The notes beneath the pieces are model-generated. The model saw only the letters and a list, made by a program, of their open reading frames with translations, had not been told where the DNA came from and did no database searches. A program made the translations under genes and the position numbers. This document shows positions 17,142 through 20,210 of a stretch of DNA of 20,210 nt, piece after piece. Source of the DNA: Paludibacter sp. (GTDB taxonomy: Bacteria; Bacteroidota; Bacteroidia; Bacteroidales; Paludibacteraceae). How positions within the stretch are numbered: position 1 is the first letter of the stretch; every line of letters starts with the position of its first letter. The DNA lies in contig JAGPIU010000002.1 in NCBI GenBank assembly GCA_018054805.1, positions 1 to 20,210 on the forward strand, read 5' to 3'.

Positions 17142-17709
17142 ATCGGTGAAATTTGCAGGAAGTCAAGTGATCGTTTATCATACCCGAAGCCTGCATAAAT
17201 GCATAGCAAATAGTCGAACCCACAAATTTGAAACCTTCTTTGCGTAATGCTTTGCTCATATTGTCCGATTCCGTTGTGGTGGCAGGAATTTCCCTGGTGT
17301 TTGCAATTTTATGGTCAATGGTTTTGTAGTTGGTGAATTGCCATATGTATTTGTCGAATGAGCAGTATTCCTTCTGAATTCTCAAGAATTGCCTGGCATT
17401 GATAATTGTAGCTTCAATTTTGAGTCTGTTTCTTACAATTCCTGCATCCTGCATTAGCGATTCAATTTTCTTTTGATCATACAGTGCGATTATTTCAGGA
17501 TTGAAGTTGTCAAATGCTTTTCTGAAATTCTCTCTTTTGTATAAAATTGTTTTCCAGCTTAATCCCGCCTGGAATGCATCGAGTATTATGAATTCAAACA
17601 ATTTCTGATCGTCGTGTAATGCAACTCCCCATTCCTCGTCATGGTATTTTTGCATTAAAGCATCATTACCCGGCCATTCGCAGTTGTAATTTACTGTTTC
17701 CATTTTCAT
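17140..17709 (-). CDS. tag: DNA-3-methyladenine glycosylase I
   Basis: This 189-residue protein aligns over its length with E. coli Tag (187 residues). It removes 3-methyladenine from alkylated DNA in base-excision repair. The zinc ligands are kept: C10, H23 (YHDEEWG), H181 and C185 (NDHLTSC). The aromatic pocket residues Y22 and W52 (AGLSWKTIL) match E. coli Y16 and W46. E. coli E38 is aspartate here (D44 in ILDAFQAG), a conservative change in the base-binding pocket. The FKFVGSTICYAFMQ segment is typical. The first ATG at 17709 is used; an ATG two codons later is possible. It is convergent with rpoC, sharing its terminator, and has its own promoter. Confidence 0.95.
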   Translation of the reverse strand: MKMETVNYNCEWPGNDALMQKYHDEEWGVALHDDQKLFEFIILDAFQAGLSWKTILYKRENFRKAFDNFNPEIIALYDQKKIESLMQDAGIVRNRLKIEATIINARQFLRIQKEYCSFDKYIWQFTNYKTIDHKIANTREIPATTTESDNMSKALRKEGFKFVGSTICYAFMQASGMINDHLTSCKFHR

Positions 17710-17719
17710 TATTTTTGTA

Positions 17720-17727
17720 CAAATATA
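17720..17727 (-). promoter_or_regulatory. -7 element of the tag promoter
   Basis: Read on the minus strand, TATATTTG matches TAnnTTTG exactly. The expected -33 position (about 17747-17750) reads TTTT instead of TTTG and falls in the T-run of the gdhA terminator. The start would be within about 10 nt of the tag ATG, so the leader is very short. Confidence 0.55.
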
Positions 17728-17744
17728 ATGTCATTTACTACAAA

Positions 17745-17778
17745 TAAAAAACGGACAAATAATCTTTGTCCGTTTTTT
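17745..17778 (-). terminator. terminator of gdhA (works on both strands by structure)
   Basis: ACGGACAAA (17751-17759) pairs with TTTGTCCGT (17765-17773) around a 5-nt loop. A-run 17745-17750 and T-run 17773-17778 give T-tracts on either strand. On the minus strand it lies about 50 nt after the gdhA stop. It separates gdhA from tag and overlaps the tag -33 region. Confidence 0.85.
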
Positions 17779-17784
17779 CTAGTT

Positions 17785-17808
17785 CACAGTTCAGAACTGT
17801 GCTTTTTT
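17785..17808 (+). terminator. plus-strand terminator-like hairpin in the gdhA 3' region
   Basis: CACAGT (17785-17790) pairs with ACTGTG (17796-17801) around TCAGA, and TTTTTT follows at 17803-17808. The T-run is on the plus strand only. No plus-strand gene ends here, so it would stop only antisense transcripts or read-through from rpoC entering gdhA. Confidence 0.5.
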
Positions 17809-17824
17809 GTTTTGCTGTTATCTA

Positions 17825-19162
<1,338 letters not shown>

Positions 19163-19196
19163 AAATGTATATTTTTTAGTTTTATTGTTGCGGCTG

Positions 19197-19204
19197 CAAA
19201 GGTA
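19197..19204 (-). promoter_or_regulatory. -7 element of the gdhA promoter
   Basis: On the minus strand TACCTTTG matches TAnnTTTG. No TTTG is found at the expected -33 distance, only A/T-rich DNA, so an activator may be needed. The implied leader is about 30 nt. Confidence 0.6.
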
Positions 19205-19580
19205 GTAAAAACTATTGACTTTTTATTCTGTTTTATCAATCAAAAATATAAAAAAACCGTATTGTGGCATAAAATGTGACCAATTGAAATTAAAACGTGC
19301 TATAAAGTTGCACAATGTAATGTGGGCTTCTGTCCGGTGTGCAGTTTTTTAGCGCCCTTATCACTGTATTTGTTGTTAAAATATACATTTTTAATGTATG
19401 TGTATGCATAATTGGTCTTTTTTTGTATTTTTTATTGTGCGTTTTTTCTTTTTTGATATTGCCTTTACTTATGATTTGTTGTTATAAATATTCTATCTGT
19501 GTAAAAATGGATAAATCGGGCTTTGAATTGTTGTATTGTGTAAGTTGTAAGTTCTTCGAAATTGATTTTATAGTTGTGGA

Positions 19581-19611
19581 TTTGGTTGATATTAAAATAT
19601 GTTTATATTTG
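19581..19611 (+). promoter_or_regulatory. orphan promoter in the AT-rich region
   Basis: TTTG (19581-19584), exactly 19 bp, then TATATTTG (19604-19611) match the Bacteroidetes consensus at every defined position. A start would fall near 19616-19618. No open frame of useful length follows in the window: ATGs near 19650, 19679 and 19690 run into stops within 15 codons. AT-rich DNA raises the chance of a false match. Confidence 0.45.
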
Positions 19612-19882
19612 TCGCCATCATTTTATAATTGGATAAAAAAACGTATCCGATGTACATGTTTTAACAATAAAGTGAATATGATTTAAATTATGAGTGTGTG
19701 TGTGATGTCAATAGCCTTTCTAAACCTTTGATAAGCATATTCGTTATTTCTTTTTGATGTTTTTATTCTGATTTTAATTATTTATTCTCAATCTTTAGTG
19801 TTAATCTATTTTAAGTGTCAGGCTATATTTATAATGAATTTATTACACAAGACTGCCTCTGTTTTGATAGAAAAACATGTTG

Positions 19883-19916
19883 TTCAACATAAACAATATG
19901 TAAGTTGAAGCCCTTT
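19883..19916 (+). terminator. weak terminator-like hairpin in the AT-rich region
   Basis: TTCAAC (19883-19888) pairs with GTTGAA (19904-19909), extended by ATA/TAT across a small bulge, and a T-run follows after GCCC. It is the first T-run-linked hairpin I see downstream of the orphan promoter, about 300 nt away. The stem is weak. Confidence 0.25.
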
Positions 19917-20210
19917 TTTGGTGACATAAATATAATTATTTACTCTTTTTTGATTGAAAAATGAGTTTTATGGTTAAAAATATTCTGTGTTTTTCATATT
20001 CCCAAATATTTTTTCAACTTTCAGAGTTTTATTTGACTTAATTGTAAATCTATTGGTATTACTTTTTGAATCGATCTTAAGTCGTTGATAGACAAATGAA
20101 TAAAAAAGTGTTTTTAGTGTTTAGATATGTGAAAATATGATTTAAAACTCGTTTTTTGAATCATTTGCCTACATATTGAAAGAAATTATATGTATATTTT
20201 TTCTTTTTAT

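Larger units (their letters stand above)
19205..20210. other. 1 kb AT-rich region without a credible gene
   Basis: The stretch is very T-rich on the plus strand, by eye about a quarter G+C, against about 42% in the genes. Open frames are short and biased to Phe, Ile, Leu, Val and Cys, as expected from chance in T-rich DNA. I see no tRNA, rRNA, insertion-sequence end or DnaA-box cluster. It holds an orphan promoter match at 19581-19611, a (GT)5 run near 19694-19704 and a weak hairpin near 19883. It could be the upstream region of a gene beyond the right edge. Confidence 0.7.

Noticed and set aside
19339..19686. Plus-strand open frame of 115 codons in the AT-rich region, hydrophobic and Cys-rich
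   Set aside because: It starts with GTG without any initiation signal, its composition simply mirrors T-rich DNA, and a good promoter match lies inside it.
19205..20210. Possible replication origin in the AT-rich tail
   Set aside because: No cluster of DnaA boxes; only isolated partial matches such as TGTGGATTT near 19575, and no dnaA, gyrB or other origin-linked gene.

Overview
The window comes from a chromosome of the phylum Bacteroidota (Bacteroidetes), most likely a Bacteroidales/Marinilabiliales-type lineage; I would not name a genus. The evidence is the sigma-ABfr-type promoter signature (TTTG, 18-19 bp spacer, TAnnTTTG) upstream of the transcription units, the near absence of Shine-Dalgarno sequences, the PD40/OmpA-type envelope protein, the sequences of RpoB, RpoC and bS21, and C-run/G-run palindromes between genes. 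The genic part is roughly 42% G+C by eye; the last 1 kb is far poorer in G+C.

Layout. (1) 1-2006: 3' part of a large PD40 - carboxypeptidase-regulatory-like - OmpA_C envelope protein with an unusual C-terminal extension that looks like an outer-membrane beta-barrel. (2) 2140-3764: a promoter drives rpsU (bS21), a XerC/D-type tyrosine recombinase and hpf, ending at a strong terminator. (3) 3699-17141: a long information-processing unit begins with a promoter overlapping that terminator. It holds tRNA-Thr(UGU), tRNA-Tyr(GUA), tRNA-Gly(UCC), tRNA-Thr(GGU), tuf, tRNA-Trp(CCA), secE, nusG, rplK, rplA, rplJ, rplL, rpoB and rpoC, and closes at a bidirectional terminator. The order thr-tyr-gly-thr-tuf is that of the E. 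coli tufB operon. Hairpins sit at tuf/trp, rplL/rpoB and rpoB/rpoC, where differential expression of the parts could be set. (4) 17140-19204, minus strand: tag (3-methyladenine DNA glycosylase I) and gdhA (glutamate dehydrogenase), each with its own promoter. (5) 19205-20210: about 1 kb of very AT-rich DNA with no credible gene but one good match to the promoter consensus.

How the genes work together: most encode the transcription and translation machinery (RNA polymerase core, elongation/antitermination factor NusG, EF-Tu, the L11/L1/L10/L7-L12 ribosomal stalk region, bS21, the hibernation factor and tRNAs) plus SecE of the protein-export channel. The window is mainly a conserved housekeeping block. 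I found no defence system, CRISPR array, prophage or insertion sequence. The points worth a second look are regulatory: strong Shine-Dalgarno sequences only at hpf and nusG, a terminator/promoter overlap, an inverted pair of related palindromes inside the operon, the rplL-rpoB attenuator-like hairpins, the barrel-like extension of the OmpA protein, and an orphan promoter in the AT-rich tail.
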